Origin: Alkalihalobacillus sp. AL-G
Lineage (GTDB): Bacteria; Bacillota; Bacilli; Bacillales; Fictibacillaceae
DNA: 64,000 bases
Direction of reading: 5' to 3'
NCBI RefSeq assembly: GCF_030643805.1
Contig: NZ_CP094656.1
Span: 992,001-1,056,000 of the forward strand
In this document: positions 1 to 9,378 of the stretch, in pieces
Layout of the letters: each line of letters begins with the position of its first letter
Numbering within the stretch: the first letter of the stretch is position 1
Translations under genes and position numbers: made by a program
Notes under the pieces: generated by a model
Databases searched by the model: none
Seen by the model: the letters and a program-made list of their open reading frames with translations, nothing else
Told to the model about the DNA's origin: nothing

Positions 1-892
1 TGATTCCAAGGCTCGAACCAAGAATTTTTGGTTCAATGATCCTTCTGAAGATCGTAATAAGGAAAAACAGAACAATCAAGCCGATTGCAAGTCTTTGATC
101 GCCTGTATACAGATTGTACAACCCCCATGGGACAAGGAACGAACCTGTACCAAGGATGGGAAGAATGTCGACGATAACGATCAAAATTGAAAAGACCAAA
201 GCATACTCTACATCAAGAATCATCAAGCCGAACCATGCAATGATAAAGGTTAAAAAGCTTAGAATCAGCTGGGCACGTAAAAAGCCTACGAAAGCAAGCG
301 ACAATTGCTTCATAACCAACTCGACTTTTATCTTTGCCTTTTCAGAAAACATATTTAAAAAGCCATGATGAAGTCTTGGTAAATCAAGACTAATTAAAAA
401 CACCGAAACAAGGTATATCAACAATTGAATGAGCAGCACAGGCACAGCGGTTACAAAATTAACAAGACCTGCTGTTAATCCAGAAAGAAAATCAAGAGAA
501 AATTTACGTAAATCCTCTAAAGCATTTTGAACAGTGGATATGTACTCATTTGGAATTTCTTTATAATACTCCTCCATCTGTATCACAAAGCTCTCGACGT
601 TTTCAAAAATATATTGTGCGTACTGTGGCAGCAGTTGAGTAAACTCAATCACCTGCACAACAAGAGTCGTAACAGCCCAGTAGCATCCAAGTAGAAGCAT
701 TGCCAGAAATAAACTGAAACCAATTGTTACGCTCCACACCCTTTTAATCGAAAACGTGTTGATCAACAGTTTGATAAACGGCTCGAGGAGGATGGAGGTT
801 AAGAGAGCAAGTACGAGCGGTATGCTATATGGGATAAGAAAAACGACAATCCCTACAAGTAATAAAAATGGTATATATTTCTTTAATTCCAA
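1..892 (-). CDS. ytvI: YtvI-like sporulation/AI-2E family membrane protein (3' end cut by window)
   Basis: The reverse complement reads from a TTG at 892 (GGAG eight bases upstream) as an uninterrupted hydrophobic protein that runs off the left edge, about 297 residues visible. It opens LELKKYIPFLLLVGIVV and has repeated membrane segments, an amphipathic central part, and near the edge the segment VPWGLYNLYTG followed by EPKILGSSLG, which is typical of the AI-2E/PerM superfamily. Family knowledge: YtvI is a sporulation-associated integral membrane protein in Bacillus, of unknown transported substrate. The family match is clear; YtvI rather than another AI-2E member is an inference. The C-terminus is missing. 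Confidence 0.75.
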   Translation of the reverse strand, partial: MELKKYIPFLLLVGIVVFLIPYSIPLVLALLTSILLEPFIKLLINTFSIKRVWSVTIGFSLFLAMLLLGCYWAVTTLVVQVIEFTQLLPQYAQYIFENVESFVIQMEEYYKEIPNEYISTVQNALEDLRKFSLDFLSGLTAGLVNFVTAVPVLLIQLLIYLVSVFLISLDLPRLHHGFLNMFSEKAKIKVELVMKQLSLAFVGFLRAQLILSFLTFIIAWFGLMILDVEYALVFSILIVIVDILPILGTGSFLVPWGLYNLYTGDQRLAIGLIVLFFLITIFRRIIEPKILGSSLGI

Positions 893-1248
893 TATCTCTT
901 CTCCTTACTGAGCGGGAACCGTATTTTACGTATATCGGTTTCATCGAATGAAGTTAACAATATTATACCTTTTATTGAGGAAAAGGGCATCCATTACGAA
1001 CGAATTTAGTCGATTTTTCTTTTGAAACTTTTATTCAGATAGGTTGCAATATAACAAATTGCCCGAAGGGTAAATAGTTCTTTTATAGTAAAATAGTTTA
1101 GTCTGCAAAGTTATTTTTTAAACGGATGATGAGAAAGAACTGTTTCTATTCAACTATTTTTACCAAATTCATGAAAATTTGATAAGGGATCAAAAAATCG
1201 CCGACCTTTTCTGTTATTCTACAAATATAGCAATAAGAGGGGGGAAGA
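893..1248. other. Intergenic region between divergent genes
   Basis: No convincing gene is seen. The DNA is AT-rich and must hold the promoters of the ytvI-like gene (minus) and the small gene at 1249 (plus). A possible sigma-A pair for the plus gene is TTGCCC near 1060 with TATAGT about 19 bases further, but the spacing is poor and I give it little weight. Confidence 0.4.
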
Positions 1249-1539
1249 ATGTTGAAACTAGGGTTTGATCATTTTACTCAAATTAAAAAAGAGATCGTAG
1301 AGGGTACAAGTAAAACCTTTATTCAATCATTCGAGGATTTATGCGACTTGATAAATATCGGTAAAACTGTTTATTTTCAAACAGATGATGGTTATGGAAC
1401 TATTAAGAAGAGCAATGAGTCGAAAGTTTTTATTACTGTTGCATCAAGTAATGATGTCGATCAGTTTGAGGGGACCGCACGAAAGCTTCAAAAAATTTAT
1501 TTTTATCTACAAGGTGCATTCTTTATCATGCACGTTTAG
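1249..1539 (+). CDS. Hypothetical protein, 96 aa
   Basis: A small soluble protein starting MLKLGFDHFTQIKKEI, with ATG preceded by a very strong purine tract (GAGGGGGGAAGA). Mixed charged/hydrophobic composition, no signal peptide, and a hydrophobic C-terminus (LQGAFFIMHV). I do not recognise the family. The ribosome binding site and the clean open frame support a real gene. It stands alone, followed 110 bases later by a terminator-like hairpin. Confidence 0.6.
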   Translation: MLKLGFDHFTQIKKEIVEGTSKTFIQSFEDLCDLINIGKTVYFQTDDGYGTIKKSNESKVFITVASSNDVDQFEGTARKLQKIYFYLQGAFFIMHV

Positions 1540-1652
1540 AAACGGTGACTATTTTCTTTAGTAGTAACGCAAGGACAATGAACATTCCATAGCGTTAAAG
1601 GCTTTAGGACAATCAGCACTCATATATGGTAATGGCTACTATTTTCAAGGAG

Positions 1653-1710
1653 GACTGACCACAGTCATCAGCAAGTCGATAGACTGCACTGTGTCGGTCT
1701 TTCTTTTTTT
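1653..1710 (+). terminator. Rho-independent terminator
   Basis: Arms GACTGACCACAGT and ACTGTGTCGGTC pair with one mismatch, followed by TTCTTTTTTT. It ends transcription from the small gene at 1249 before the secreted enzyme gene begins. Confidence 0.75.
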
Positions 1711-1830
1711 ACCTCTTTGGCGAGCCTTTGATCTTTTTTATAAAAATAGGTTGTCAGCTTTACAAAATTCAGTGTAGTGTTTAATAGAGTGGTAGAATAT
1801 TTTGAATCTAAAACAAAGGGAGCAACTAGA

Positions 1831-3792
1831 ATGAAAAGATTATTGCAAATCCTAATTGTGACAACGCTTTCAATGACCCTTGTGAATCCGATGCAAAGTT
1901 TGAAGGAAGTTGATGCAGCGGCTAATGGTGAGGTTGTGATCAATGAAGCTGCCTGGATGGGTACTAATGTAAGCTACAACAATGAATGGATCGAGCTTTA
2001 CAATCCGACAGGAAATCCGATCAGCTTAGAGGGTTGGACCTTATCTACAGCGGATGGAACACCATCCATCTCATTATCCGGATCGATACCGGCTAAAGAC
2101 TATTATTTACTTGAACGGACAGCTGATAGCACTGTCTCAGCTGTAACAGCAAATCAAATTTATAGCGGTTCCCTAAGTAACTCTGGCGAACTACTTGTGT
2201 TAAAAGATGAATCCGGAATCGAGATCGATTCAGTCGACCAATGGTATGCAGGGGACAATGAAACGAAAGCAACGATGGAACGAATTGATCCAGCGATAAG
2301 TGGAACGACAGCTACCAATTGGAAAACTGCTACAGACAGTTACGAAGAAGGTCTTGGAACACCTGCAAGTGGAGCAATGTCTTCAGCTACAGGTTGTGAC
2401 ACATCAACTGAGCAAATCAATCAAGTATCTGAAACGCTCGGGGCAATCAATGTTTATTTTAACAAGTGTGCATTACCGATCTATGCAGACACAGGTAACA
2501 AGGCGAATTACAATGTTAACCTTGAGGATCGATTGATAAAACGATTAAATGAAGCGACGACAAGCATAGACTTCGCTACATACGAAATCAATCTAACTAG
2601 AGTAGCCGATGCACTGATTAATAAAGCCGCAGAGGGTGTCGATGTACGGGTCATCGCTGATTCGAAGGATGCAACAGACCCTCATTACATCGATCGTTTT
2701 AAAACAATGAGGTTATATGTAGAAAAAATGGTGCGTGGAGCCGATCTTGTTTTAGGAACAAATGATGATATCGAAGTGTTTTCAGACTCGCCGATGTTTG
2801 CGGTTGAAGATAAGACGCTAAGAAGTGATTATGGGCTTCCGACCTCAGCTAAAGACTTTCCTTATGTCACTACAACTGTTGGAAGTACAGAAACATCAGG
2901 TTATTTGTTTGTCGATGCTGAGCAAAAGTCAGATGGAACGTATTACTCTCCAGGAAACCAGATGCATAACAAGTTTGCATTGATTGATGACCGCTGGGTA
3001 TTTACCGGCAGCTGGAATTTTACGGTGACGGGACTATACGGGTCTGAAGAAAACATGCAGAATGGAATTTTGGACGGAAACCAAAACCATGTCGTCGAAC
3101 TACATTCTCCAGAGCTTGCTGGGATCTATGAAACAGAGTTCCATGAAATGTGGGGAGACACAGACCTGACTCCGGATCCGGTGAACGCAAATCTTGGTTC
3201 TAGAAAAATTGATAATACGCAGCATGTCGTCACAGTTGGCGGCAAAACAATCGAAATTTTCTTCTCGCCGGGGGATGATGCAGTCGGTAGAATGACTGAG
3301 ATTGTTAAAAATGATGCCGATTTGAACACCTATTTCACCATTTTTGCATGGTCTGATCAGGATCTTGTCAATGAGCTGAAATACAAATGGGAAGGCTCTT
3401 ATCAGGATTTGATGGGTACAAGAACAGGGTTTGATGTGCGCGGTGTGTATGATAGCAGTTTCTGGAACCAGTGGTGGTCTGCGAGTATCGAAATGACGGG
3501 ACGAACCGCTTCACAATCGAGCACGAACAACCCAAACATTCGCTGGGCAAATCCTGCACCCGTTTACGAGGATGCTGAAGTACGTAAGCTTCATAGTAAA
3601 ACGATGCTTATTGACACGGACACATCCAGTGACCCGACCGTGATTGTCGGTTCGACCAACTGGAGCACGAACGGAAACGATCATAACGATGAAAACATGC
3701 TGATCATTCATGATACACTGATCGCTAATCAATTTCTACAGGAGTTTTACGCAAGATATTCACAGGCAGGCGGAACAATACCGCTTCAATAA
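1831..3792 (+). CDS. Secreted lamin-tail domain / phospholipase D-fold enzyme
   Basis: A 653-residue exported protein. I place the start at ATG 1831 (AAAGGGAG upstream), because MKRLLQILIVTT...VDAAANGE is then a normal signal peptide; an upstream ATG at 1777 would bury it. Residues about 32-140 are a lamin-tail domain (INEAAWMG, NEWIELYNPTG, GWTLS). The rest is a PLD fold with two HKD-type motifs: H379-N-K...D with GSWNFT, and H588-S-K...D with GSTNWS. Family knowledge: PLD enzymes use the paired HxK motifs for phosphodiester cleavage, and bacterial lamin-tail domains occur on secreted nucleases. A secreted nuclease is the best inference; a phospholipase is the alternative. It is monocistronic and followed by tandem repeats. 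Confidence 0.85.
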   Translation: MKRLLQILIVTTLSMTLVNPMQSLKEVDAAANGEVVINEAAWMGTNVSYNNEWIELYNPTGNPISLEGWTLSTADGTPSISLSGSIPAKDYYLLERTADSTVSAVTANQIYSGSLSNSGELLVLKDESGIEIDSVDQWYAGDNETKATMERIDPAISGTTATNWKTATDSYEEGLGTPASGAMSSATGCDTSTEQINQVSETLGAINVYFNKCALPIYADTGNKANYNVNLEDRLIKRLNEATTSIDFATYEINLTRVADALINKAAEGVDVRVIADSKDATDPHYIDRFKTMRLYVEKMVRGADLVLGTNDDIEVFSDSPMFAVEDKTLRSDYGLPTSAKDFPYVTTTVGSTETSGYLFVDAEQKSDGTYYSPGNQMHNKFALIDDRWVFTGSWNFTVTGLYGSEENMQNGILDGNQNHVVELHSPELAGIYETEFHEMWGDTDLTPDPVNANLGSRKIDNTQHVVTVGGKTIEIFFSPGDDAVGRMTEIVKNDADLNTYFTIFAWSDQDLVNELKYKWEGSYQDLMGTRTGFDVRGVYDSSFWNQWWSASIEMTGRTASQSSTNNPNIRWANPAPVYEDAEVRKLHSKTMLIDTDTSSDPTVIVGSTNWSTNGNDHNDENMLIIHDTLIANQFLQEFYARYSQAGGTIPLQ

Positions 3793-3799
3793 TGCAATG

Positions 3800-4163
3800 T
3801 CCCGCAAATTGATTTTCCGGGACGCATTATCCTAAAATCTAGGAGGTTGAGTCCCGCAAATTGATTTTCCGGGACACATTATCCTAAAATCTAGGAGATT
3901 CAGTCCCGCAAATTGATTTTCCGGGACACATTATCCTAAAATCTAGGAGATTCAGTCCCGCAAATTGATTTTCCGGGACGCATTACCCTAAAATCTAGGA
4001 GATTCAGTCCCGCAAATTGATTTTTCAGGACACATTATCCTAAAATCTAGGAGGTTGAGTCTCGCAAATTGAATTTCCGGGACACGCTCTCCTAAAATCT
4101 AGGAGATTCAGTCCCGCAAATTGATTTTCCAAGCCAATTTACCTAAAATTCAGGAGATAATAA
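3800..4163. repeat. Seven tandem copies of a 52-bp unit
   Basis: Units start at 3800, 3852, 3904, 3956, 4008, 4060 and 4112, exactly 52 bp apart. The last is degenerate. Each carries two small inverted repeats: TCCCG...CGGGA around an AT-rich centre, and CCTA-aaatc-TAGG. Most differences between copies are single bases. There are no spacers, so it is not a CRISPR array, and no open frame runs through it. Confidence 0.95.
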
Positions 4164-4165
4164 TA

Positions 4166-4208
4166 GAAAAGATCAGGCTGATGACATGCTTCAGTACCTG
4201 ATCTTTTC
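4166..4208. terminator. Bidirectional terminator hairpin
   Basis: Perfect 12-bp arms GAAAAGATCAGG / CCTGATCTTTTC lie between the convergent PLD-fold gene and nifS. The A-rich left edge and T-rich right edge suit termination in both directions. Confidence 0.7.
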
Positions 4209-4353
4209 AATTTGGCAGGAAATGATGACGTTTTTAAGCTGAGAGAACGAGAATTCTAGACGGGACTCTACTCAAAAAAACTATGATCCCTTTAAATTGT
4301 AAAGTGGCGCTTTGAGGTGATCCGAGAAAATAAAAACAAATGGATAGTGAAGC

Positions 4354-5496
4354 TTATTTTACAGGGGAATTTCTGACTTTTTGATAAATTTCAGTAAGGG
4401 CATTGGCTGCAGCCTCGACGTCATCCAAGCTGGTAGGCGTTCCGAACGAAAGGCGAATCAACTCGCGGGCTTCATCATCATTCCGCCCCACAGCAAGCAT
4501 GGTTTTCGAGGGCTTTTGACTTCCGACTGAGCACGCAGATCCCGTTGAAATCGAGAATCCTCTCCTATTCATTTCGAGCATTATGAATTGCCCCTCGATC
4601 CCTTTTGTTCGAATACCTAAAATCGATGGGAGGTGTTCAGATGGGTGTCCCTCCACTACAAGATTGGATTGACCATCGACTATTTTTAAAAAGCTTTCGC
4701 GTATTTCCTTGAACCTTAACTTGTTTTGTTCCATCGATTTGATCAGTTCTCCGACTGCCGTAACAAAGGCAGCGATTCCAGGAACATTGACAGTACCTGC
4801 TCGGAATCCTTTTTCATGAGTAGAGCCGGGAAGATTCGATTTCCACGATATATTCGGTGAGATATAGCAAGCTCCTACACCCTTAGGTCCGTAAACTTTA
4901 TGCGCTGATATCGAAATGCTGTCCAACCCATGCTTCTGGACGTCAATCGGCTTTTTCCCAAATGTCTGAACACAATCACTATGAAAGAATATACCATTTT
5001 CTTTTAAAAGTTGACCGACCTCTTGGAGCGGCTGGAGTGTTCCGATTTCACTATTCGCGTGGCCGATACTTACTAAAATAGTATCAGTTTCGATTACTTG
5101 CCTCAGGTCTTCGACAGAAACCTGGCCATAGGAATCAACAGGAAGCTTCGTAACACGAAACCCTTCATTCTCAAGCAGATCAAAGGTATTAAGGACGGAT
5201 GCGTGTTCCGTTATAGTCGTGATCAGATGATTTCCTCTCGATTTATTAGCGCGAACAATCGAAGTGATTGCCAAGTGGTTGCTCTCTGAACCACCACTCG
5301 TAAAATAAATACCTTCTTGATGGCCGTTCATGTATTCTGCCAATTGGCGGCGACTCTCGGATAAAATATTCCGTGCATTATCTCCGATATCGTGCAGACT
5401 TTCTGTGTTGCCGAAGTAATTCAATGCCACTTCGGTATACACATGTAAGGCTGACTTTGAAATTGGTGTCGTAGCCGCATAATCTAGATAGATCAT
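4354..5496 (-). CDS. nifS: Cysteine desulfurase, NAD-cluster type
   Basis: A 380-residue class V aminotransferase-fold enzyme that releases sulfur from cysteine for Fe-S cluster assembly. Visible hallmarks are the N-terminal YLDYAATTP, the PLP lysine in SISAHKVYGPKG (near residue 200) and the active cysteine in GSACSVGS (near 325). The start has AAGGAGGG. It is divergent from nadBCA. In Bacillus the same neighbour supplies the Fe-S cluster of quinolinate synthase, so that role is inferred here. In B. subtilis nifS is followed by the NAD repressor gene (yrxA/niaR); none follows here. Confidence 0.93.
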   Translation of the reverse strand: MIYLDYAATTPISKSALHVYTEVALNYFGNTESLHDIGDNARNILSESRRQLAEYMNGHQEGIYFTSGGSESNHLAITSIVRANKSRGNHLITTITEHASVLNTFDLLENEGFRVTKLPVDSYGQVSVEDLRQVIETDTILVSIGHANSEIGTLQPLQEVGQLLKENGIFFHSDCVQTFGKKPIDVQKHGLDSISISAHKVYGPKGVGACYISPNISWKSNLPGSTHEKGFRAGTVNVPGIAAFVTAVGELIKSMEQNKLRFKEIRESFLKIVDGQSNLVVEGHPSEHLPSILGIRTKGIEGQFIMLEMNRRGFSISTGSACSVGSQKPSKTMLAVGRNDDEARELIRLSFGTPTSLDDVEAAANALTEIYQKVRNSPVK

Positions 5497-5621
5497 CTTC
5501 TGAATCCCTCCTTATAAATTGGTGCTTATATAAATAATCACACAAACTGGAAGTTAGTCAATCAACGTAAAAATACGGATAATGGAAAACCAGCATTTTT
5601 TAGCACACGTAGTAAAACTTC

Positions 5622-5667
5622 TTGCTTATAGTTTAATTTTATGTAAATATAGGTGTCAAGACATATG
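5622..5667 (+). promoter_or_regulatory. nadB promoter with NiaR-like operator
   Basis: TTGCTT at 5622 and TAAATA at 5644 (16-base spacer) form a sigma-A promoter. Directly after the -10 lies TAGGTGTCAAGACATATG (5650-5667), with core GTGTC-AA-GACA, which resembles the palindrome recognised by the niacin-responsive repressor NiaR (YrxA). Its position over the start point fits repression of nadBCA when niacin is available. The site assignment is from memory of the family motif. Confidence 0.55.
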
Positions 5668-5703
5668 TAAAGTTGTAGTTTACTAGAAATAGGGAGGTGC
5701 CCT

Positions 5704-7257
5704 ATGAACATACGTAAAACAGATGTGTTGATTCTCGGCAGCGGGTTGTCAGGGTTAATGTCAGCACAGCTTCTTTCTTCGGAAAAGAATGTGATTGTTC
5801 TCACAAAGAATCGTCTCGAGGACAGCAATTCGTATCTTGCCCAAGGAGGAATTGCAGCAGCAGTTCAAGCTGATGACAGCTGGTATTCACATTTTCTCGA
5901 TTCGATCCAGGCCGGGTGTCACCATAACAATAAGTCAACAACGAAAGCACTTGTTCGTGAAGGGCCGGCAATGATCGAAAAATTGATCGAATTCGGGGTT
6001 GGATTCGATCGAGATTCGGATGGCCATTATCAGTTTGGAAGAGAGGGCGCACATAGTCTGTCACGGATTTTGCATGTCGGTGGAGATTCAACTGGTAAAC
6101 ATGTGATCGAGGTACTCAAAAAGACTATATCGGAAAAAGACCTTGTCATTGAAGGGGAAACCGCGATTAAACTCATTATCCAAAATGATCGATGTCTTGG
6201 AGTGTGGAGCCTCAACGATAATGGGGAAATGACTGCGAATCTCGCTAGTGCAGTAGTGATTGCTACAGGTGGATATTCAGGACTTTATCCGCTTAACTCT
6301 AATGCTTCTACGATTACTGGAGACGGGGTCGCACTTGCTTATGAAGCTGGTACGTCGGTTTCAGACATGGAGTTCATCCAGTTTCATCCTACTTTACTTA
6401 TGAAAAATGGGTTAGGAATCGGTCTTGTTTCCGAAGCTGTTCGGGGAAAAGGAGCTGTTCTTATCGACGAAAACGGTGAAGCACTCATGGACGGACAGCA
6501 TCCGATGAAGGACCTGGCTCCAAGGGATATTGTTGCTCGTGTTCTGTACCGAACAAGGCAATGTGGAAAACAGACATTTCTCGATATTCGTAACGTACAA
6601 GATTTTCCACAGAAATTCCCGACAATCACCCAGCTTTGTGAGAAAAATGGAGTCTCACTTGAAAAAGGAATCATTCCTATCGCACCAGGTGCTCATTTTA
6701 CGATGGGAGGGATTGACGTTGATGGGTTTGGAAAATCAACTCTGAATGGCCTTTATGCGGTTGGTGAGGCAGCCAACACAGGAGTTCACGGTGCTAATCG
6801 ACTAGCGAGCAATTCCTTGCTTGAAGGACTGGTGTTTGCAAACCGTTTGGCCGGAAACCTGTTAAAGGAACCCTCCCGACGGCTCCCAGCAGAACTTGAA
6901 TGGAGCGGAATGGAAATCCTTAAGGAATCGCCTTCACATGCACACCTACGTGAAATAATGAACAAATACATTGGAATTGAGCGAAATATTGATGGTTTAA
7001 AAAAAGCAGCCGAGATATTCAATCAACTTTTACAATATACAAAACGTATTGAGGTGCCAAGCCTCGAGCAAGTTCAACTGAGAAATCAAGTACTCACTGG
7101 CTGGATCGTTGCGACTTCCGCACTACAAAGGACGGAAAGCAGGGGAAGCCATTACCGGACCGATTTTCCAGAAAAGGATGACAGACAGTGGAAACAAAGG
7201 CGAATTATAAGGAGGAAGCTTGAACATGAATCGATTAAAAGTTCGTCAGGAGCTTGA
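5704..7257 (+). CDS. nadB: L-aspartate oxidase
   Basis: A 517-residue FAD flavoprotein that oxidises L-aspartate to iminoaspartate, the first step of de novo NAD synthesis. The N-terminus has the dinucleotide motif ILGSGLSGLMSA, followed by YLAQGGIAAA. HFTMGGI and GANRLASNSLLEG are typical of the succinate dehydrogenase/aspartate oxidase family. ATG follows GGGAGGTG. Its last 32 bases overlap the nadC start, and the C-terminal tail is basic and variable. It is the first gene of nadB-nadC-nadA, read from the NiaR-like promoter. Confidence 0.95.
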   Translation: MNIRKTDVLILGSGLSGLMSAQLLSSEKNVIVLTKNRLEDSNSYLAQGGIAAAVQADDSWYSHFLDSIQAGCHHNNKSTTKALVREGPAMIEKLIEFGVGFDRDSDGHYQFGREGAHSLSRILHVGGDSTGKHVIEVLKKTISEKDLVIEGETAIKLIIQNDRCLGVWSLNDNGEMTANLASAVVIATGGYSGLYPLNSNASTITGDGVALAYEAGTSVSDMEFIQFHPTLLMKNGLGIGLVSEAVRGKGAVLIDENGEALMDGQHPMKDLAPRDIVARVLYRTRQCGKQTFLDIRNVQDFPQKFPTITQLCEKNGVSLEKGIIPIAPGAHFTMGGIDVDGFGKSTLNGLYAVGEAANTGVHGANRLASNSLLEGLVFANRLAGNLLKEPSRRLPAELEWSGMEILKESPSHAHLREIMNKYIGIERNIDGLKKAAEIFNQLLQYTKRIEVPSLEQVQLRNQVLTGWIVATSALQRTESRGSHYRTDFPEKDDRQWKQRRIIRRKLEHESIKSSSGA

Positions 7258-8062
7258 ACGTTTTTTCGTTGAAGACATCGGGGCTGCAGACCTTACTAGT
7301 CAGTTGCTCTTTCAAGTAAACCAACTAGGACATGGGTGGTTTTTCATGAAAGAGGACGGCGTTTTTTCAGGGGAACAAATCGTCCAAGAAGGCTATCAAT
7401 TAATCTCTTCGGAAGTACAAGTTGAGATGGCAGTTCATGACGGTCAGTTTTTAAAAAAGGGAGATACGATTGCGTTTATAAATGGTCCAGTCACATCCAT
7501 TCTCGAAGGTGAGCGGGTCATTTTAAATCTTATGCAGCGCATGTCTGGAATTGCAACGTTAACCCGGCAAGCAACAAAGCTAGTTGAAGGGTCAGGCATT
7601 AAAATTTGTGATACTAGAAAAACAACACCAGGACTTCGGATGTTTGAAAAATATGCAGTTCGTTGCGGTGGTGGAATGAATCATCGTCTGACATTGGACG
7701 GTGGGGTCATGATCAAAGATAATCATATCGCAATGTATGGGAACATCGGAAAAGCAGTTGAACAAGTGCGAAAGGAAATTGGCCCGATGACAAAAATTGA
7801 AGTGGAGACAGAAACGATCGAGCAAGTGAGAGATGCGGTAGAAGCCAACGCAGACATCATCATGTTCGACAACTGTACACCTGAAGATATTCAAGAACGG
7901 GTGAAGCTTGTTCCGAATCATATCGCAACCGAAGCGTCGGGTGGGATAACGTTTGAAACACTTCCTTCTTATAAAGAGTGCGGAGTTCAGTTCATTTCAT
8001 TAGGAACGTTGACACATTCGGTCAAAAGCATTGACATCAGCTTGGAATTGGAGGTCGATTAA
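7226..8062 (+). CDS. nadC: Nicotinate-nucleotide pyrophosphorylase (carboxylating)
   Basis: A 278-residue quinolinate phosphoribosyltransferase that converts quinolinate and PRPP to nicotinate mononucleotide. Motifs include [10 protein letters not shown] near the N-terminus, [35 protein letters not shown] and KIEVETET. I use ATG 7226 rather than TTG 7220 because GGAGG at 7211-7215 sits ten bases from the ATG but only four from the TTG. It overlaps nadB and is three bases from nadA. Confidence 0.95.
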   Translation: MNRLKVRQELERFFVEDIGAADLTSQLLFQVNQLGHGWFFMKEDGVFSGEQIVQEGYQLISSEVQVEMAVHDGQFLKKGDTIAFINGPVTSILEGERVILNLMQRMSGIATLTRQATKLVEGSGIKICDTRKTTPGLRMFEKYAVRCGGGMNHRLTLDGGVMIKDNHIAMYGNIGKAVEQVRKEIGPMTKIEVETETIEQVRDAVEANADIIMFDNCTPEDIQERVKLVPNHIATEASGGITFETLPSYKECGVQFISLGTLTHSVKSIDISLELEVD

Positions 8063-8064
8063 CT

Positions 8065-9171
8065 ATGAGTGTGCTGGATATATTGAAAACAACACCTCGT
8101 TTGCCAGACCGTTATCGTAACCTTTCAGACGATGAGATGATTCGCAGGATTGGTGCGATCAAAAGAAGTATGGGAGAGCGCCTTTATATCCCTGGGCATC
8201 ACTACCAAAAGGATGAGGTCATTCAGTTTGCCGATGATACTGGAGATTCCCTGAAGCTAGCTCAGTTGGCAGCCGAAAACCATCAAGCGGAGTATATCGT
8301 CTTTTGCGGGGTTCATTTTATGGCAGAAACAGCGGATATATTATCTACTCCTGATCAAAAAGTGATTTTGCCCGATATGAGAGCAGGCTGTTCAATGGCA
8401 GATATGGCTGATATTCATCAGACGGAAAAAGCATGGTCCATTCTGATGGAGACATTCGGCGATACGATTTTACCGCTGACGTATGTGAACTCAACCGCGA
8501 GCATCAAGAGCTTTGTCGGTAAGAACGGCGGCGCAACAGTAACGTCATCAAACGCAAGCACGATGGTTGAATGGGCGTTGAAACAAAAGGAACGGATTCT
8601 CTTTTTACCGGATCAACACCTTGGACGAAATACTGCGTATGATCTTGGAATACCTTTGGAAGAGATGGCTGTTTGGGATCCGATTGAGGAGCGGTTGGAG
8701 TATTCAGGGCCAGTCGAACGCGTGAAGGTCATCCTCTGGAAAGGACATTGCTCGGTCCATGAAAAATTTACGATGGAGAATGTTCGTGAGGTTTGGGAAA
8801 ATATGCTCGGTGTTCAAGTGCTTGTCCATCCTGAATGTACATTCGATGTGGTGCAAGCAGCAGATCATAGTGGCTCGACCAAGTTTATCATCGATATGAT
8901 TGAAAATGCTCCAACAGGATCCAGCTGGGCAATCGGAACAGAGATGAACCTTGTAAATCGCTTGATCAACAACCATCCAGATAAAAAAATCGTCTCATTG
9001 AACCCAAATATGTGTCCATGTCTGACGATGAACCGAATTGATTTGCCGCACCTGTTATGGGCACTCGAATCCGTCGTCGTAGGAAACGTCGTCAATGAAA
9101 TTAAAGTTGACGCTGATACTGCGGGTTTTGCAAAAGCTGCGCTTGACCGGATGTTACAGCATTCGAAGTAA
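8065..9171 (+). CDS. nadA: Quinolinate synthase
   Basis: A 368-residue [4Fe-4S] enzyme that condenses iminoaspartate with dihydroxyacetone phosphate to quinolinate. Motifs: [26 protein letters not shown], and cysteines expected to hold the cluster in RAGCSMAD (C109), KGHCSVHE and [10 protein letters not shown]. Length and sequence match the long Bacillus-type NadA. It is last in the operon and followed at once by a strong terminator. Its cluster is presumably built with sulfur from the divergent nifS. Confidence 0.95.
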   Translation: MSVLDILKTTPRLPDRYRNLSDDEMIRRIGAIKRSMGERLYIPGHHYQKDEVIQFADDTGDSLKLAQLAAENHQAEYIVFCGVHFMAETADILSTPDQKVILPDMRAGCSMADMADIHQTEKAWSILMETFGDTILPLTYVNSTASIKSFVGKNGGATVTSSNASTMVEWALKQKERILFLPDQHLGRNTAYDLGIPLEEMAVWDPIEERLEYSGPVERVKVILWKGHCSVHEKFTMENVREVWENMLGVQVLVHPECTFDVVQAADHSGSTKFIIDMIENAPTGSSWAIGTEMNLVNRLINNHPDKKIVSLNPNMCPCLTMNRIDLPHLLWALESVVVGNVVNEIKVDADTAGFAKAALDRMLQHSK

Positions 9172-9180
9172 ACAGTAGTA

Positions 9181-9231
9181 AAGGACTGACCGGGCTTGTA
9201 ATGTATCGTACATCTCCGGACAGTCCTTTTT
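9181..9231 (+). terminator. nadBCA operon terminator
   Basis: Arms AAGGACTG and CAGTCCTT are followed by TTT. An internal partial palindrome (ATGTATCGTACAT) lengthens the stem. It begins nine bases after the nadA stop. Confidence 0.8.
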
Positions 9232-9263
9232 GTATTGGGTTACACAACAAATATTCGTGAATA

Positions 9264-9361
9264 GTTAAGTTACACGAGGAAATCGTAAGTTAAACGAGGA
9301 AAATCCGATTTACACGAGAAACTTTCGAATTACACGAGGAATTCGAAAGTTGCACGTCAAA
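9264..9361. repeat. Five degenerate copies of a short ACACGAG repeat
   Basis: About every 18-22 bp the pattern T-T-A-C-A-C-G-A-G-A/G-A-A recurs (GTTACACGAGGAAA, GTTAAACGAGGAAA, TTTACACGAGAAA, ATTACACGAGGAA, GTTGCACG). Similar clusters occur near 35.4, 54.1 and 58.0 kb. No coding potential was seen. Confidence 0.75.
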
Positions 9362-9378
9362 TGACCAAATTTCTGAAC

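Noticed and set aside
114-368. 84-codon plus-strand ORF at the left edge
   Set aside because: Antisense shadow of the ytvI-like membrane protein. Its composition is a complement artefact.
1777-1830. Upstream ATG extending the PLD-fold protein by 18 residues
   Set aside because: The extension would precede and spoil the signal peptide. ATG 1831 has the ribosome binding site.
3800-4163. Regularly spaced repeats resembling a CRISPR array
   Set aside because: The 52-bp units are contiguous with no variable spacers, and no cas genes are present.
5098-5289. Small plus-strand ORF inside nifS
   Set aside because: Antisense to conserved nifS sequence, with no start signal.
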